A stretch of 64,000 nt of DNA, from contig NZ_SORW01000022.1 in the NCBI RefSeq assembly GCF_004405105.1, forward strand, positions 62,001 to 126,000. Direction: 5' to 3'. Position 1 is the first letter of the stretch; every line of letters begins with the position of its first letter. The notes under the pieces are model-generated. The model was not told the origin of the DNA. It did not search any database and saw only the letters and a list, made by a program, of their open reading frames with translations. This document shows, piece by piece, positions 27,601-36,521 of the stretch. Both the position numbers and the translations under genes were made by a program. This DNA is from Jeotgalibacillus sp. R-1-5s-1. GTDB taxonomy: Bacteria > Bacillota > Bacilli > Bacillales > Jeotgalibacillaceae.

Positions 27601-28284
27601 AAGCTGGACATGAAATAAAATATACCCGGCAAGCGGATGATCATCGACGTCCATCCCATCCGTCTGGTGCAGTTTAATAATCCGGTCAAGCCACGCATCC
27701 GGATTGGCGTGAGATCTCGAGAAGGTGTGGAGCCTTCTGATCAGCTGGTGGAGTGCATCGTCACTGCGATCATTCGTGACCGCTTCGACAAGCTCATAAA
27801 AGGAATCATTCTCAGGTATCCCGTACTCTCTTTCAAGAAGGTCTTCGATCACTTCATCCTTTAACAGCTCGGCTTCTGTATCATCCGCGATTCGAAATCC
27901 CGGATCGATATCAATCAGGTAATAATATTTACGGATGACATCAAGACAAAATGAATGCAGCGTTGAGATCGATGCTTTATTTAACAGACTCATCTGGCGT
28001 CTGAGACGTCTTGATTCCGGATTTTCAGCAAGCGCCTTCTCGAGCGCTTCCCCGACTCTGTGTTTCATTTCGGCTGCTGAGGCATTGGTAAAGGTCACGA
28101 CAAGCAGCTGATCAATATCTGCCGGGTCCTCAGGATTCAGCACTTTTTGAATGAGTCGCTCAACCAGGACAGCTGTTTTCCCCGATCCTGCTGCCGCTGC
28201 AACGAGAATATCCCGGTCTTTTTCCCATATCGCTTTCCACTGATCATCGGTCCACGTGGCTTCAGCGGGTTTCACTGGAATCAT
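24610..28284 (-). CDS. addA: ATP-dependent helicase-nuclease subunit AddA
   Basis: A 1224-residue UvrD-type helicase fused to a C-terminal nuclease. Walker A is AAAGSGKT at residues 30-37, Walker B includes VDEYQDTN, helicase motif VI is VAMTRAKEEL, and the RecB-type nuclease centre is LLDYKTDF near the C-terminus. With AddB it processes double-strand breaks to Chi-recombinogenic ends. The ATG overlaps the addB stop by 23 bases and has AAGGAGG before it. Length equals the family norm (about 1230). Order addB-addA as in B. subtilis. Confidence 0.97.
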   Translation of the reverse strand: MIPVKPAEATWTDDQWKAIWEKDRDILVAAAAGSGKTAVLVERLIQKVLNPEDPADIDQLLVVTFTNASAAEMKHRVGEALEKALAENPESRRLRRQMSLLNKASISTLHSFCLDVIRKYYYLIDIDPGFRIADDTEAELLKDEVIEDLLEREYGIPENDSFYELVEAVTNDRSDDALHQLIRRLHTFSRSHANPDAWLDRIIKLHQTDGMDVDDHPLAGYILFHVQLEIEGAIQLIEMALQSSREPGGPAPRAVNYDDDLRQLMMLKSASGWTETETALNAISFTRLKPCKGDEYNEDLVEQAKKWRDQAKKMIDGLKDSFFSRAPDRLLQDMNKMTGQLSTLIELVKEFEHGFREAKEERGLVDFNDLEHFCLDILREPGTNDPSQAAMHYRNQFKEVLVDEYQDTNMVQETILQLVKTGTEKNGNLFMVGDVKQSIYRFRLAEPNLFLGKYRSFQQPDSGLKIDLSMNFRSRPEVLDGVNFIFRQIMGEMVGEIDYDQDAELVNGAPYPKEQTTPVKLALIDQADPDVPEETAEEVMDERELERSVLEARYMIREIRQMIDENKQVYDVKQKRYRPLEYRDIVILTRSMTWTPDIMDEFRQAGIPLYANLSTGYFDATEVAIMISLLKVIDNPMQDIPLASVLRSPVMRCTEEQLATIRTFASSGTFWDALQTFYHQGGRAKDEALHDKLGKFLENLNKWRSMARMGSVSALVWQLFRDTQFYDFVGGLPGGKQRQANLRALYDRARQYESTSFRGLFRFLRFIERMRDRGNDLGTARAISEQEDVVRLMTIHSSKGLEFPVVFISGMARQFNEMDLRGRFFLDKEFGLAMPYVNTTARLSYDTLPQMAFKEKKRLENLAEEMRILYVAMTRAKEELILIGTVADAEKAFEKWSASGNHADWLLPDYTRKGARSYLDWVGAALVRHQDFHEVQSDRVLTDSSKWKVNRILKEELQQNEKKDEQASADLEHVQKHEPLHVDSSYKEEVLNRLTWHYAHETASVTRSKQSVSDIKRQNEVRDEYSVDQVVKRDRKKLYDRPAFMQEEKMTAAERGTVMHTVMQQIPLMQKPDRESVQSILSELVLKEILTEEQAKSVRINQLLGFFDSHLGSRLLSAKSVSREVPFTIAASPEEAGLGGKVNDHIIIQGIADCLFEDDQGLVLLDYKTDFTDRSNPLEEEKLAARYRVQVDLYKKALEKSLNRKINESYLYFFHSEMVVRMGE

Positions 28285-31200
28285 GTGTATCCTCCTTCAT
28301 GGCACTGAATAAATCCTCTGCTTTTTTCGGTTTAAGCGATCGGTACCTGTTTTCCTCAAGTCCTGTATCAAACTGGCATACAGAACGATAGGAACAAAAC
28401 TGGCAAGGCGTCCGCTTTTTATATTCATACGGATCAATTGACACATCACCGGTTACAATCCTGTTTCCGGAGTGTTTGAACATGTTGCGTGTATGTTTTC
28501 TCATAAATTCAAACTGTGAGCGGCTTGCTGTTTTCGAATCTGAACGAAGCTTTCCGTCTTTTTTAAAGCCTGCAGAAATGATGGAAGAGTTTCCCTGTTC
28601 AAGCGTCAGGTCCATTAATTGAACAACTTCCTCATCACCGAGTATCAGGCCTTTCATTTTATATTTTTTCAACATTTCCTGTTCCAGTTCCTCATCGCTT
28701 AAAGGCTTCTTCGTTTTAATCAGCGGATTATGAAGATGGAAATATAAAACCCCGGCTGGCTCTGCTTTCTGCTTAACAAGCCGGTCGGCATTCTCAAGGG
28801 CGACATCGAGATACGTCATCATCTGAAGCGACAAACCATAATAAATCTCAGTGAAATCAAGGTCTTTGACGCTTGATTTATAATCAATCACTCTCAGGTA
28901 AACGCGATCCCCTGCCCTTGCCTGATCGACACGGTCAATCCGTCCCTGTAGCGCCATTTCGCTGCCGCCATCCAGTTGAACGTGAAGCGGCGGTAGCTCC
29001 TGACGCGGACCAAATCCAAGCTCTACTCTCAACGGTTCAAAATCGCCAGCCCGCGCATGCTCACTCAGAATATATGACGCCTGACTGATCACTCCCTGAA
29101 GCTTTCTGGCAATGTAACGGTGCTTATTCGAGCTATTTAGGATGTCATGTTGAAGCTGGGGACCAATATGCATCACTGCAGCCTGAGCAAGCTCTGCACA
29201 TTCCTTCCGGCTGAGCGTTTTCCAGCTGACTCCTTTTTTCAAAAGCTCTTCAGAAATCCATTTTAATGCCGCGTGGAACAGCTCTCCGATATTTGGCGCC
29301 TCAAGCCTGTAGATACTCCGCTCCTGAAGCTTCAGACCATGACTTGAAAAATGCGAAAAGGCACAGCTGTTCAACCGCTCCATTCTCGACACACTTGCAA
29401 GAATCGAAGATCCGTAAAGTTCCTTCGCCACTTCCCTTGACAGCGGATTCGCGCGGTTTTCATAAAATAATCCTGATAAAATGGTTCTGCTTTTTTCTTT
29501 CCATCCGTGATCACGCACATAAAAATTATACGTTTCACGCCAGCTGTCGTGGATCGGATAATCCTTTCTCAGCTGCTGAAGCTGGGAGGTCAAAAAAGAA
29601 GCAGTCGGAACAGGATGACATATATAGTCGATCTGCTCTGATGTGGTGATTTCAACCGGGTCATTAACGGCAAGCTTTCTTTTATGATCAGGCAATATAT
29701 CCGTTACTTTTTTGATATACGGCGAAACAATAAGTGACTTTCCTTCCTCATCGGCAATCGGGTAGCTCACGATCAGCTTTTCAGATGGTGAAGTAAAAGC
29801 TCTGTAGGCAAGAAAATCCTCGTCTGAAAGACGCTCTCTCACACCGGGAGCCAGTTTCATACCTGCTCTCTCCAAAAACAAACGGTCATCTTCTGCGAGA
29901 ATCCCGTCGTCCTGAATGCGGGCAGGCAGTACGCCATCATTGACACCCATCACAAATGACGCCTTAACTGCAGGCAATCTCGATAGTTCCATATCTGCCA
30001 CAATCACCTGATCAATGGCAGGCGGCACGAGCGAAAACTCAAGCGCCTCAATTCCTGCATCAAGCACACTGCTGAACTCATTTACTGTCATCTCTTCGTC
30101 ACCGGAGATTTCCACAAACTGATTCAACAGGTCCATGACAGCATCCCACGCCTGATCATGCTCTCTTGCAGATGTAACATCACCCTGGTCTTCCGCCTTG
30201 ACTGACATGGTTTCAAGCTTGTCCGGCACCTGGAGATGTTCCAGGTATAAAAACAGTGATTCGCAAAAACCTCGAATGGTTTTTGCCTGAGACAGCTGAC
30301 TGATCAGCTGTTTAAGTGGTTCAGTGATCATCGCTCTCATGTCATTGAGCTCATCCTGAATCATTCTCTCATCATCCGTCTGTGGCAGGTGCACAAAATC
30401 GAGTCCCTTAAACCGTTTATAATAAAATCCTTTTTCATTCAGCCAGCGGTCTCCCTGAATTCCCTGGGCAAGAACGAAATTCTCCAGGCGGTCCATTTTC
30501 CCGCGGAGTATGTCTGCATTCGCTTCGGGCGGATAGAAAAGCTCTGTCTTAATTGCCCTGAAAACCGCTTCATACCGCCAATTTTTTGTAACAATTTCAA
30601 GCGTTGAGCGGATAAACTCAATCAGTGGATGATTCAGCATCGTCCGTTTCTTATCAATGAAATACGGAATATCATAATCCTTAAATACAGGTTCAATGAC
30701 CTCATGATAGGCTTCTCCGTTACGAAGCAGGACGGCCATATCTTTATAGCGGTAATGTTCATCCCTTGCAAGTCTGCGGATCTCCCGCGCAACTGCTTCA
30801 GCCTCTGCACGGCGGTTGGCAGATTCAATCACAAGCAGATCTGCCTGTTCTTCAAATGACTTCAGGGGCTGATCGAAAAAACGCTCCAGAAATTCAAGAC
30901 CGCTGCCCCGATACTTCTCATTTTCGGTAAAGCGCTCCATTTTAAATGAGGATCCCATTTCCTCCGCAATGTTTTTTAATGTATAAAAGGTTTCTGTTGT
31001 TTGTCTGAACAGTGCAGGATCTTTAAAATCGGCATCGACAGTAAGTGCCGCTGTCACCTGTTCCGACTGTCTGATCAATTTTTCAATAACCAGGTACTCC
31101 TGGGGTGTAAAGCTGTGAAATCCATCTATGTATATCGTTGAACGTCTGATCAGATCTGACTGTTCTATTTTTTGAGCAAGAAGCTGCAAATAGTCCTCAG

Positions 31201-31735
31201 AATCTATATATTTATCTTTTAAGTGTCGATCGTAACCCTCGTAAATACGTTCAATATCCTTCAGTTTATCCACCAGTGATTTTGGGGCAGGTTCAGCAGA
31301 AAGGTCAGCCGTTTTTTCAAGCAGTTCAGAAGGAAGAACACAATATCTTCTCAATTCCTTCAGCATTTTTTCAACATGCCCGGTAAATCCGTGTTTACGT
31401 GCGGCTTTATTGAACATTACAAGATGGTCTTTTTCTTCCGAGATTAATTTTCTGACGAGCATATTCGTCCCGGTCCGGTTGATATGCTGCCGTGCCGCGC
31501 CTCCCGTCTCCTGCAGCACCCGCCACGCCAATCGGGTAAAGCTCATCACCTGGACCCTTACCATACCGCCCGTCTCCTGTGCCAGCCGGTATTCAGATTG
31601 AAACGTCATTTGCTCAGGTACAATTAAAAAAATCGGCTTCCCGGATGGATCTGCTTTTACACGGGATGTAATATCCCGAATAATGGAATCCGTTTTCCCT
31701 GTTCCTGAACGACCTGTTCTCATTATCAGTTCCAT
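28262..31735 (-). CDS. addB: ATP-dependent helicase-nuclease subunit AddB
   Basis: A 1157-residue inactivated-helicase/nuclease subunit. A P-loop GRSGTGKT lies at residues 8-15. The C-terminal RecB-like nuclease (VIDYKSS) is enclosed by the iron-sulfur cluster cysteines: one in NSCAFSHF near residue 800 and three in CQFCSYRSVC at 1111, 1114 and 1120. AddB recognises Chi and cuts the 5' strand in the AddAB complex. AAGGAGGGG lies seven bases before the ATG. The acetyltransferase gene ends 34 bases upstream on the same strand. Confidence 0.97.
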   Translation of the reverse strand: MELIMRTGRSGTGKTDSIIRDITSRVKADPSGKPIFLIVPEQMTFQSEYRLAQETGGMVRVQVMSFTRLAWRVLQETGGAARQHINRTGTNMLVRKLISEEKDHLVMFNKAARKHGFTGHVEKMLKELRRYCVLPSELLEKTADLSAEPAPKSLVDKLKDIERIYEGYDRHLKDKYIDSEDYLQLLAQKIEQSDLIRRSTIYIDGFHSFTPQEYLVIEKLIRQSEQVTAALTVDADFKDPALFRQTTETFYTLKNIAEEMGSSFKMERFTENEKYRGSGLEFLERFFDQPLKSFEEQADLLVIESANRRAEAEAVAREIRRLARDEHYRYKDMAVLLRNGEAYHEVIEPVFKDYDIPYFIDKKRTMLNHPLIEFIRSTLEIVTKNWRYEAVFRAIKTELFYPPEANADILRGKMDRLENFVLAQGIQGDRWLNEKGFYYKRFKGLDFVHLPQTDDERMIQDELNDMRAMITEPLKQLISQLSQAKTIRGFCESLFLYLEHLQVPDKLETMSVKAEDQGDVTSAREHDQAWDAVMDLLNQFVEISGDEEMTVNEFSSVLDAGIEALEFSLVPPAIDQVIVADMELSRLPAVKASFVMGVNDGVLPARIQDDGILAEDDRLFLERAGMKLAPGVRERLSDEDFLAYRAFTSPSEKLIVSYPIADEEGKSLIVSPYIKKVTDILPDHKRKLAVNDPVEITTSEQIDYICHPVPTASFLTSQLQQLRKDYPIHDSWRETYNFYVRDHGWKEKSRTILSGLFYENRANPLSREVAKELYGSSILASVSRMERLNSCAFSHFSSHGLKLQERSIYRLEAPNIGELFHAALKWISEELLKKGVSWKTLSRKECAELAQAAVMHIGPQLQHDILNSSNKHRYIARKLQGVISQASYILSEHARAGDFEPLRVELGFGPRQELPPLHVQLDGGSEMALQGRIDRVDQARAGDRVYLRVIDYKSSVKDLDFTEIYYGLSLQMMTYLDVALENADRLVKQKAEPAGVLYFHLHNPLIKTKKPLSDEELEQEMLKKYKMKGLILGDEEVVQLMDLTLEQGNSSIISAGFKKDGKLRSDSKTASRSQFEFMRKHTRNMFKHSGNRIVTGDVSIDPYEYKKRTPCQFCSYRSVCQFDTGLEENRYRSLKPKKAEDLFSAMKEDTHDSSETR

Positions 31736-31768
31736 GACAAAACCCCTCCTTTATTTTCTCATTAACAA

Positions 31769-32311
31769 TCATGATGATAGGTGAAGTGATTTCCACTCGC
31801 GGCGCAACAAACCATATAAATGCATATCGTAATGTTTTCCATCACGTTCAATAAATTCCCTGTATGACCCTTCCTTCGTGAAACCAAGTGCAGCATAAAG
31901 GCGAATGGCGGGCTCATTATAAGAGAATACCGTCAGTTGAATACGATGCAGGTTCAATTCGTCGAATGCATAATGCAGACAACACTCCATCGCCTCTTTT
32001 CCATAGCCTTTTCCCCATTCTGAAGATTCACCGATCGCAATAGAGATCCACCCGTTACGCTGATTCCATAAAATGCCGTCCAGCACAACGAATCCGATTA
32101 ATTTGTGACTATCCTTCATTCTGATACCAAACTTATAAGACGTATGTTTTTCACTCTCCCACCATTTTTTGATTTCAACTTCTGTTTCAAAATAATAAGG
32201 TCTGGCATTTAATCTCCTGACAAGTGTCTCATGGCGGTACCAATCTGAAACCTCACTAAATTCAGCTTCTTTAACGGGACCGAGATAAATATGATCATTT
32301 TCAAGCAGCAT
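31769..32311 (-). CDS. GNAT acetyltransferase (RimJ/RimL type)
   Basis: A 180-residue GNAT enzyme. The acetyl-CoA loop is seen in SEWGKGYGKEAM near residue 97, with the following LHRIQLTVFSYNEPAIRLYAALGF block of motif B. Such proteins acetylate ribosomal N-termini, polyamines or amino-acid derivatives; the substrate here is not known. GGTGGGGGAG precedes the ATG. It lies between a terminator after the signal peptidase and addB, so it may lead an acetyltransferase-addB-addA transcript. Confidence 0.85.
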   Translation of the reverse strand: MLLENDHIYLGPVKEAEFSEVSDWYRHETLVRRLNARPYYFETEVEIKKWWESEKHTSYKFGIRMKDSHKLIGFVVLDGILWNQRNGWISIAIGESSEWGKGYGKEAMECCLHYAFDELNLHRIQLTVFSYNEPAIRLYAALGFTKEGSYREFIERDGKHYDMHLYGLLRREWKSLHLSS

Positions 32312-32347
32312 GACTCCCCCACCTTTACTCGTTTTGCATTCTCTTGT

Positions 32348-32379
32348 AAAAAAAGCTGCCCTGCGTTCAGGACAGCTTT
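32348..32379 (-). terminator. Terminator after signal peptidase I
   Basis: On the minus strand AAAGCTGTCC pairs with GGGCAGCTTT (one G-U), followed by seven T residues. Confidence 0.85.
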
Positions 32380-32387
32380 CTCATTGA

Positions 32388-32945
32388 TCAGTCATAAAAC
32401 CGGACATCAAGTTCATCTAATGGCCAATAGCGCAGGTCCACTTTTCCAACTACAGATTCCTGATCAACAAATCCGAAAATACGGCTGTCCAGGCTTTCCT
32501 GTCTGTTATCTCCAAGAACAAAAATCATTCCCTCAGGAACGGTTGTCTGACCCGTCAGCTCCTCAAGCGTAAAGTCACCTGTCAGACGGCCATCTGCATT
32601 TTCTGCATGGAATTCATCCAGATACGGCTCTTCATAATATTCACCGTTTATATATAGCTTATCGTCTTCATAAGTTACCTCATCGCCAGGCAGACCAATG
32701 ACACGCTTTACATAATCTTCTGTCTCATTTGCATGAAAAACAATCACATCAAACCGGTCAAGTTCCCCAATCTGATAGCCGATTTTATTAATAACAAGCT
32801 TATTTCCATCCTGCAAAGTCGGTTGCATTGAAACCCCTTCTACTACATAATTCGAGAAAAGGAAAATGCGGACAACCAGTACGATCACCACACCAACCGC
32901 TAGTGCTTTGAGCCATTCGAAGCCTTCTTTTTTCCACGATTCCAT
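32388..32945 (-). CDS. sipV: Signal peptidase I (SipS/SipV type)
   Basis: A 185-residue type I signal peptidase with one N-terminal membrane helix (residues 12-30). The catalytic Ser39 lies in GVSMQPTL and the general base Lys80 in DYVKRVIGLPGD; box E is GDNRQESLDSR. It removes signal peptides outside the membrane, for example from the amylase in this window. The ATG at 32945 follows GGTTGGAG by five bases and overlaps the end of the preceding gene by 46 bases. The name follows the yhjE-sipV-addBA order in B. subtilis; the paralogue type is not determinable. Confidence 0.92.
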   Translation of the reverse strand: MESWKKEGFEWLKALAVGVVIVLVVRIFLFSNYVVEGVSMQPTLQDGNKLVINKIGYQIGELDRFDVIVFHANETEDYVKRVIGLPGDEVTYEDDKLYINGEYYEEPYLDEFHAENADGRLTGDFTLEELTGQTTVPEGMIFVLGDNRQESLDSRIFGFVDQESVVGKVDLRYWPLDELDVRFYD

Positions 32946-33607
32946 TCATTCTCCAACCTTTCATTTCCAGCGGAAGATCTCTTGTGATTCTGGGTGTCAT
33001 GAATCATGATATCCCGTTCCATTTTTTTATTAATTCGTGCTTCCACTCTTTTTCCTACAATCCATAATACAACTATAACACCTAACACAATTGCCGTCTT
33101 GACCGGTTCCCTGATCAGGGATACAAGATCAGCTCCAATAAATGAAATTGTCGAGATCATGACAAGTTTTCCTGTAATAACAGCCAGCATGTACTGCATA
33201 ATGCTGATTCTTGATAAACCTGCCACCACATTCACAACCGCAGAAGGAGTAAATGGAAAACATAGAAGAAGGAACAACGGACCGAATCCATGTCTCTCCA
33301 CCCAGTTTGTCAATTTATTAACCTGCTTCTGATTACGGAGAAAGGCCAGAAATTTTCTGTCACCAAATCTTCGGATCAATAAAAAGACAAGCATTGCACC
33401 TGTTACAGTCCCTGCCCACGACAGTAAAATACCGAATAAAACGCCATATGCGTTCGCATTTGCCACAACAAATGCTACAAGTGGCAGAAATGGAAGAAAC
33501 GCTTCTAAAATAGGAAGTAAAAATCCAATGATCGGTCCAAATGACCGATATTCCTGAATAATCTCCCTCAAATTTTCTACCGTCAGCCAATCCAAAAGAG
33601 TTTCCAA
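32900..33607 (-). CDS. yhjE: TVP38/TMEM64 (DedA-like) membrane protein YhjE
   Basis: A 235-residue protein with five or six hydrophobic segments and the SNARE-associated/VTT-domain pattern (FLPFLPLVAFVVANANAYG and CFPFTPSAVVNVVAGLS). Relatives are linked to lipid scrambling and undecaprenyl phosphate or membrane homeostasis. The C-terminal 40 residues are charged and overlap the signal peptidase gene. The start is placed at TTG 33607, with GAGAGG 12 bases upstream; this is weak, and a seven-codon reading frame (MNREALE) lies just before it, so the start is uncertain. Confidence 0.8.
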   Translation of the reverse strand: METLLDWLTVENLREIIQEYRSFGPIIGFLLPILEAFLPFLPLVAFVVANANAYGVLFGILLSWAGTVTGAMLVFLLIRRFGDRKFLAFLRNQKQVNKLTNWVERHGFGPLFLLLCFPFTPSAVVNVVAGLSRISIMQYMLAVITGKLVMISTISFIGADLVSLIREPVKTAIVLGVIVVLWIVGKRVEARINKKMERDIMIHDTQNHKRSSAGNERLENEWNRGKKKASNGSKH

Positions 33608-33789
33608 CGTTATTCCAACGCCTCTCTGTTCATGATCACCATTGTGCGGTTACTGTATCAGTATAGCATATCCTGACAATTCCGCACATTTGGCATGCCT
33701 GTATTTTTCCCTTTTTGGCGTCTGGCTAAACGACTGTTTACATCCCTTTCACTTCGATGTAACGATTCAAGTTCCGTCTGCCGGATGAT

Positions 33790-33830
33790 AAAAACCCCGT
33801 GAGATCAGATTTTGATTTCACGGGGTTTTT
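33790..33830 (-). terminator. Terminator after the S9 peptidase
   Basis: AAAAACCCCGTGA pairs with TCACGGGGTTTTT; symmetrical A/T ends make it potentially bidirectional between two minus-strand units. Confidence 0.9.
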
Positions 33831-33856
33831 GGCTTGTCAGTTCCTTCACTTTTATA

Positions 33857-35839
33857 TTACAGATACTCTGAAAACCAACCTGTAAGATGATTCAATCGAT
33901 CCAGTCTCAAATGCGGTTTTCCTGTTCGCGAAAGATTATGATCTGATTCAGGGAAACGGACCAGTCTTGTTGTCTTTTCCTTTCGCTTAAGCGCAATATA
34001 AAGCTGTTCTGCCTGTTCAATCGGACAGCGGTAGTCCTTTTCACTGTGCATGATCAGAAGCGGCGTTTTGATATTGTCTGCATAAGCCAGTGGAGAGTGC
34101 TTCCAAAGCGTGTCGATATCGCCAAGGTCCGCCTGGATCTGCCATTCGCTGAAATAGTAACCAATATCGCTGACTCCGTAAAAACTGATCCAGTTACTGA
34201 TACAGCGCTGCGTAACTGCCGCTTTGAAGCGGTCAGTCTGTCCGGCAATCCAGTTTGTCATAAACCCGCCGTAGCTTCCACCTGTCACACCAAGGCGCGT
34301 CTGATCGATAAAATCAAATTGCTCAAGTGCACCATCTACCGCAGCCATCAGATCACGGTAATCTCCTCCGCCATAATCTCCGCGTACGGCATCAACAAAA
34401 GTTTGTCCATAGCCGTGACTCCCGCGTGGATTAACGTACAGCACGGCATAGCCCTGTGCCGCCAGAAGCTGCATTTCATGGAAAAAGGTATTGGCGTACA
34501 TCGCATGCGGACCACCGTGTATTTCGAGAATGAATGGATACTTTGTTTTTTCTTCAAAACCAGCCGGCTTCATCATCCAGCCACGCACGGTCAGTCCATC
34601 TGCACTGTCATACTGGACATCCTCCGGCTGAACAATTTCCACTTCCCTCAGAAGTTTTTCATTTACGTCAGTGACTTTATCATTTTTACCAGTCGGGACA
34701 TGCACAATATGCAAATCCCCAGGGTTTGTATGTGTACTGATTGCGGCTGCAATCTTCTGAGTCTGACCATGCACATCAAATCCGTACACGTGATGATTTC
34801 CTTCCAGAGCCGGATATAACTCTCCTTCAAGGGAACCGTAATATAGCGCGACATTTCCCTGGTCGCTCAGTACAAAATAAAAGCTGTTGTTGTCGTTCCA
34901 CACAAGTCCTGGAACGCCTGCACCCTGATGAATGTCTGCCACTGCATAATCCCCGACAGGCGCGTCAATTCCCTCAGTCAGACATTGTGATGTTTCATGA
35001 GAAGGATCGTATACCCAGATTTCTGAGTGAGTGGCATTTTCATACGTGCGTCCGCTCGCTGTATAAGCAAGCTTAAGGCCGTCCGGTGACCATTTAGCAA
35101 ACCCTGTATAGCCTTCAGCTGTTTTTATCTTCTGCTTTTCACCTTTTTTAAGCGAGTGAAGATAAAGCTCATTGTTAAATGAAAAATCTTTATTTTCTTC
35201 GTCAGCATCCGTGACGTATGCAAGCCATTCGCCATCAGGAGACCAGTCAAGCAGACTATAGCTGTTTTCACCTTCTGTTAACAGCTCTGTTTCCTCCGTG
35301 TTGAGATCCAATATCGCGATCTGTCTTTCTTTTTCATCAAGAAGCCCTGCCCCGTCCGCCTTATATTTCATCGTATCTGCCACATAAGGCTTCAGTTTCT
35401 TGTCTTCTTTTTCATCTTTTTTATCCGTTTTAAATGACTCCCCCGGTTTAACCGATACGTTAAAAGCAATTTTCGTTCCGCACGGAGCCCACACAGGGTT
35501 TGAAACACCATGATCCGTATCAGTCAGCTTTCTGGCCTCTCCTCCGGATTTTGAGAGCACATAAAGCTCGTTCTTTCCGCTGCGGCTTGAAAGGAAAACG
35601 ATCTTCTTTCCATCCGGGGACCAGCGCGGTGAAGACACTCTTTTATCCCCATATGTCCATTGGGTTGACTCTGCTGATTCCACATCAAAATGAAATAAAT
35701 TAGAAACGTATGTATGCTCACCCTGATCAATATGTGTTTTTACATAAAGAACTTCTTTTCCATCCGGCGACCAGCGTGGATCGGTAAGCGATTCAATTAA
35801 ATACAAATCCTCTGCCGTCATTTTTCTTTTTTCACTCAT
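33857..35839 (-). CDS. yuxL: S9 family acylaminoacyl-peptidase, YuxL-like
   Basis: A 660-residue cytosolic serine peptidase. Residues 15-380 form a beta-propeller with TolB-like WSPDGK repeats; the C-terminal alpha/beta-hydrolase has the nucleophile in GGSYGGFMTNW, the Asp in HSEKDYRCPIEQ and the His in ESDHNLSRTG. Such enzymes remove acylated or dipeptide N-terminal residues from short peptides. GGAGGG lies six bases before the ATG. It is transcribed alone, with the promoter at 35891-35919 and a perfect palindrome at 35865-35880 in its leader. Confidence 0.92.
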   Translation of the reverse strand: MSEKRKMTAEDLYLIESLTDPRWSPDGKEVLYVKTHIDQGEHTYVSNLFHFDVESAESTQWTYGDKRVSSPRWSPDGKKIVFLSSRSGKNELYVLSKSGGEARKLTDTDHGVSNPVWAPCGTKIAFNVSVKPGESFKTDKKDEKEDKKLKPYVADTMKYKADGAGLLDEKERQIAILDLNTEETELLTEGENSYSLLDWSPDGEWLAYVTDADEENKDFSFNNELYLHSLKKGEKQKIKTAEGYTGFAKWSPDGLKLAYTASGRTYENATHSEIWVYDPSHETSQCLTEGIDAPVGDYAVADIHQGAGVPGLVWNDNNSFYFVLSDQGNVALYYGSLEGELYPALEGNHHVYGFDVHGQTQKIAAAISTHTNPGDLHIVHVPTGKNDKVTDVNEKLLREVEIVQPEDVQYDSADGLTVRGWMMKPAGFEEKTKYPFILEIHGGPHAMYANTFFHEMQLLAAQGYAVLYVNPRGSHGYGQTFVDAVRGDYGGGDYRDLMAAVDGALEQFDFIDQTRLGVTGGSYGGFMTNWIAGQTDRFKAAVTQRCISNWISFYGVSDIGYYFSEWQIQADLGDIDTLWKHSPLAYADNIKTPLLIMHSEKDYRCPIEQAEQLYIALKRKEKTTRLVRFPESDHNLSRTGKPHLRLDRLNHLTGWFSEYL

Positions 35840-35864
35840 GATTGACCCTCCACCTCTTTATTTC

Positions 35865-35880
35865 GGTTATCGAGATAACC
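35865..35880. promoter_or_regulatory. Palindromic operator in the S9 peptidase leader
   Basis: GGTTATCGAGATAACC has perfect 7-bp arms (GGTTATC/GATAACC). It lies just downstream of the predicted transcription start and 25 bases before the start codon. The shape fits a GntR-type or similar dimeric repressor; the regulator is not in the window. Confidence 0.7.
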
Positions 35881-35890
35881 AACTTGTTCT

Positions 35891-35919
35891 ATTATCAGAT
35901 TTTTTTGTGAATAATGCAA
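35891..35919 (-). promoter_or_regulatory. Sigma-A promoter of the S9 peptidase gene
   Basis: TTGCAT (35919-35914), a 17-bp spacer and GATAAT (35896-35891) on the minus strand. Confidence 0.68.
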
Positions 35920-36110
35920 ATAATGTTCGATTCAGACTGCCTTTGATGAGCACATAAAAAAGAGCAGAAAATCGTGATTAGCGTTTTTCATGCTCTCATT
36001 TACAATGTTAAATAGCAAAATCCACTACTGGAAATAAATTTGTATTGTAACTTTTCTAAATCTGTGTAAAATAAAATAGAACATATGTTCGTTTAAAGGA
36101 GGAATTGCTT

Positions 36111-36521
36111 ATGACAAAAATTCCACCCGATGATCGCGACTGTCTGGAAAATGCTTTTTATCTTCCAATGGTACTTAAGGTACTCGAACGGGACCGGCTG
36201 ATTATCGAAAAGAGCGCCGTCAAGCTTCCGAGACCTTATCTGGAGCTACTGGAAGGAACCATGATTGCTGTTCAAAAAGACCTTGCCGCTGTAAAAAAAC
36301 AAATGAAAAAAGAGAATATGAAAGTGGTCAGAGTGAATCATGATGATGCTTTTACTACGTATTTATTTGTCTATAAAGGATATGAGGAAAAACATAATTA
36401 TTTTAATCCGCGACTGCGCAACCATGTGGAAAAGCTGCTTCGCTATTACTTATTTGAGCGTTTAACGTTACGTTCTCCCGAAACCTCAAGACCGCCTTCT
36501 GCCGGCTTGACAGGCTCCTGA
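36111..36521 (+). CDS. yhjD: YhjD-like conserved protein
   Basis: A 136-residue soluble protein rich in Lys, Leu and Tyr, with a predicted helical centre and the conserved-looking stretch FVYKGYEEKHNYFNPRLRNHVE near residue 88. I judge it a YhjD relative from this motif, its length and its place beside comK and yhjE. The function is unknown. The ATG at 36111 has AAAGGAGG eight bases upstream, better than the in-frame start at 36105. The last 76 bases are antisense to the 3' end of comK; the tail SPETSRPPSAGLTGS is encoded entirely in that overlap. Confidence 0.7.
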   Translation: MTKIPPDDRDCLENAFYLPMVLKVLERDRLIIEKSAVKLPRPYLELLEGTMIAVQKDLAAVKKQMKKENMKVVRVNHDDAFTTYLFVYKGYEEKHNYFNPRLRNHVEKLLRYYLFERLTLRSPETSRPPSAGLTGS

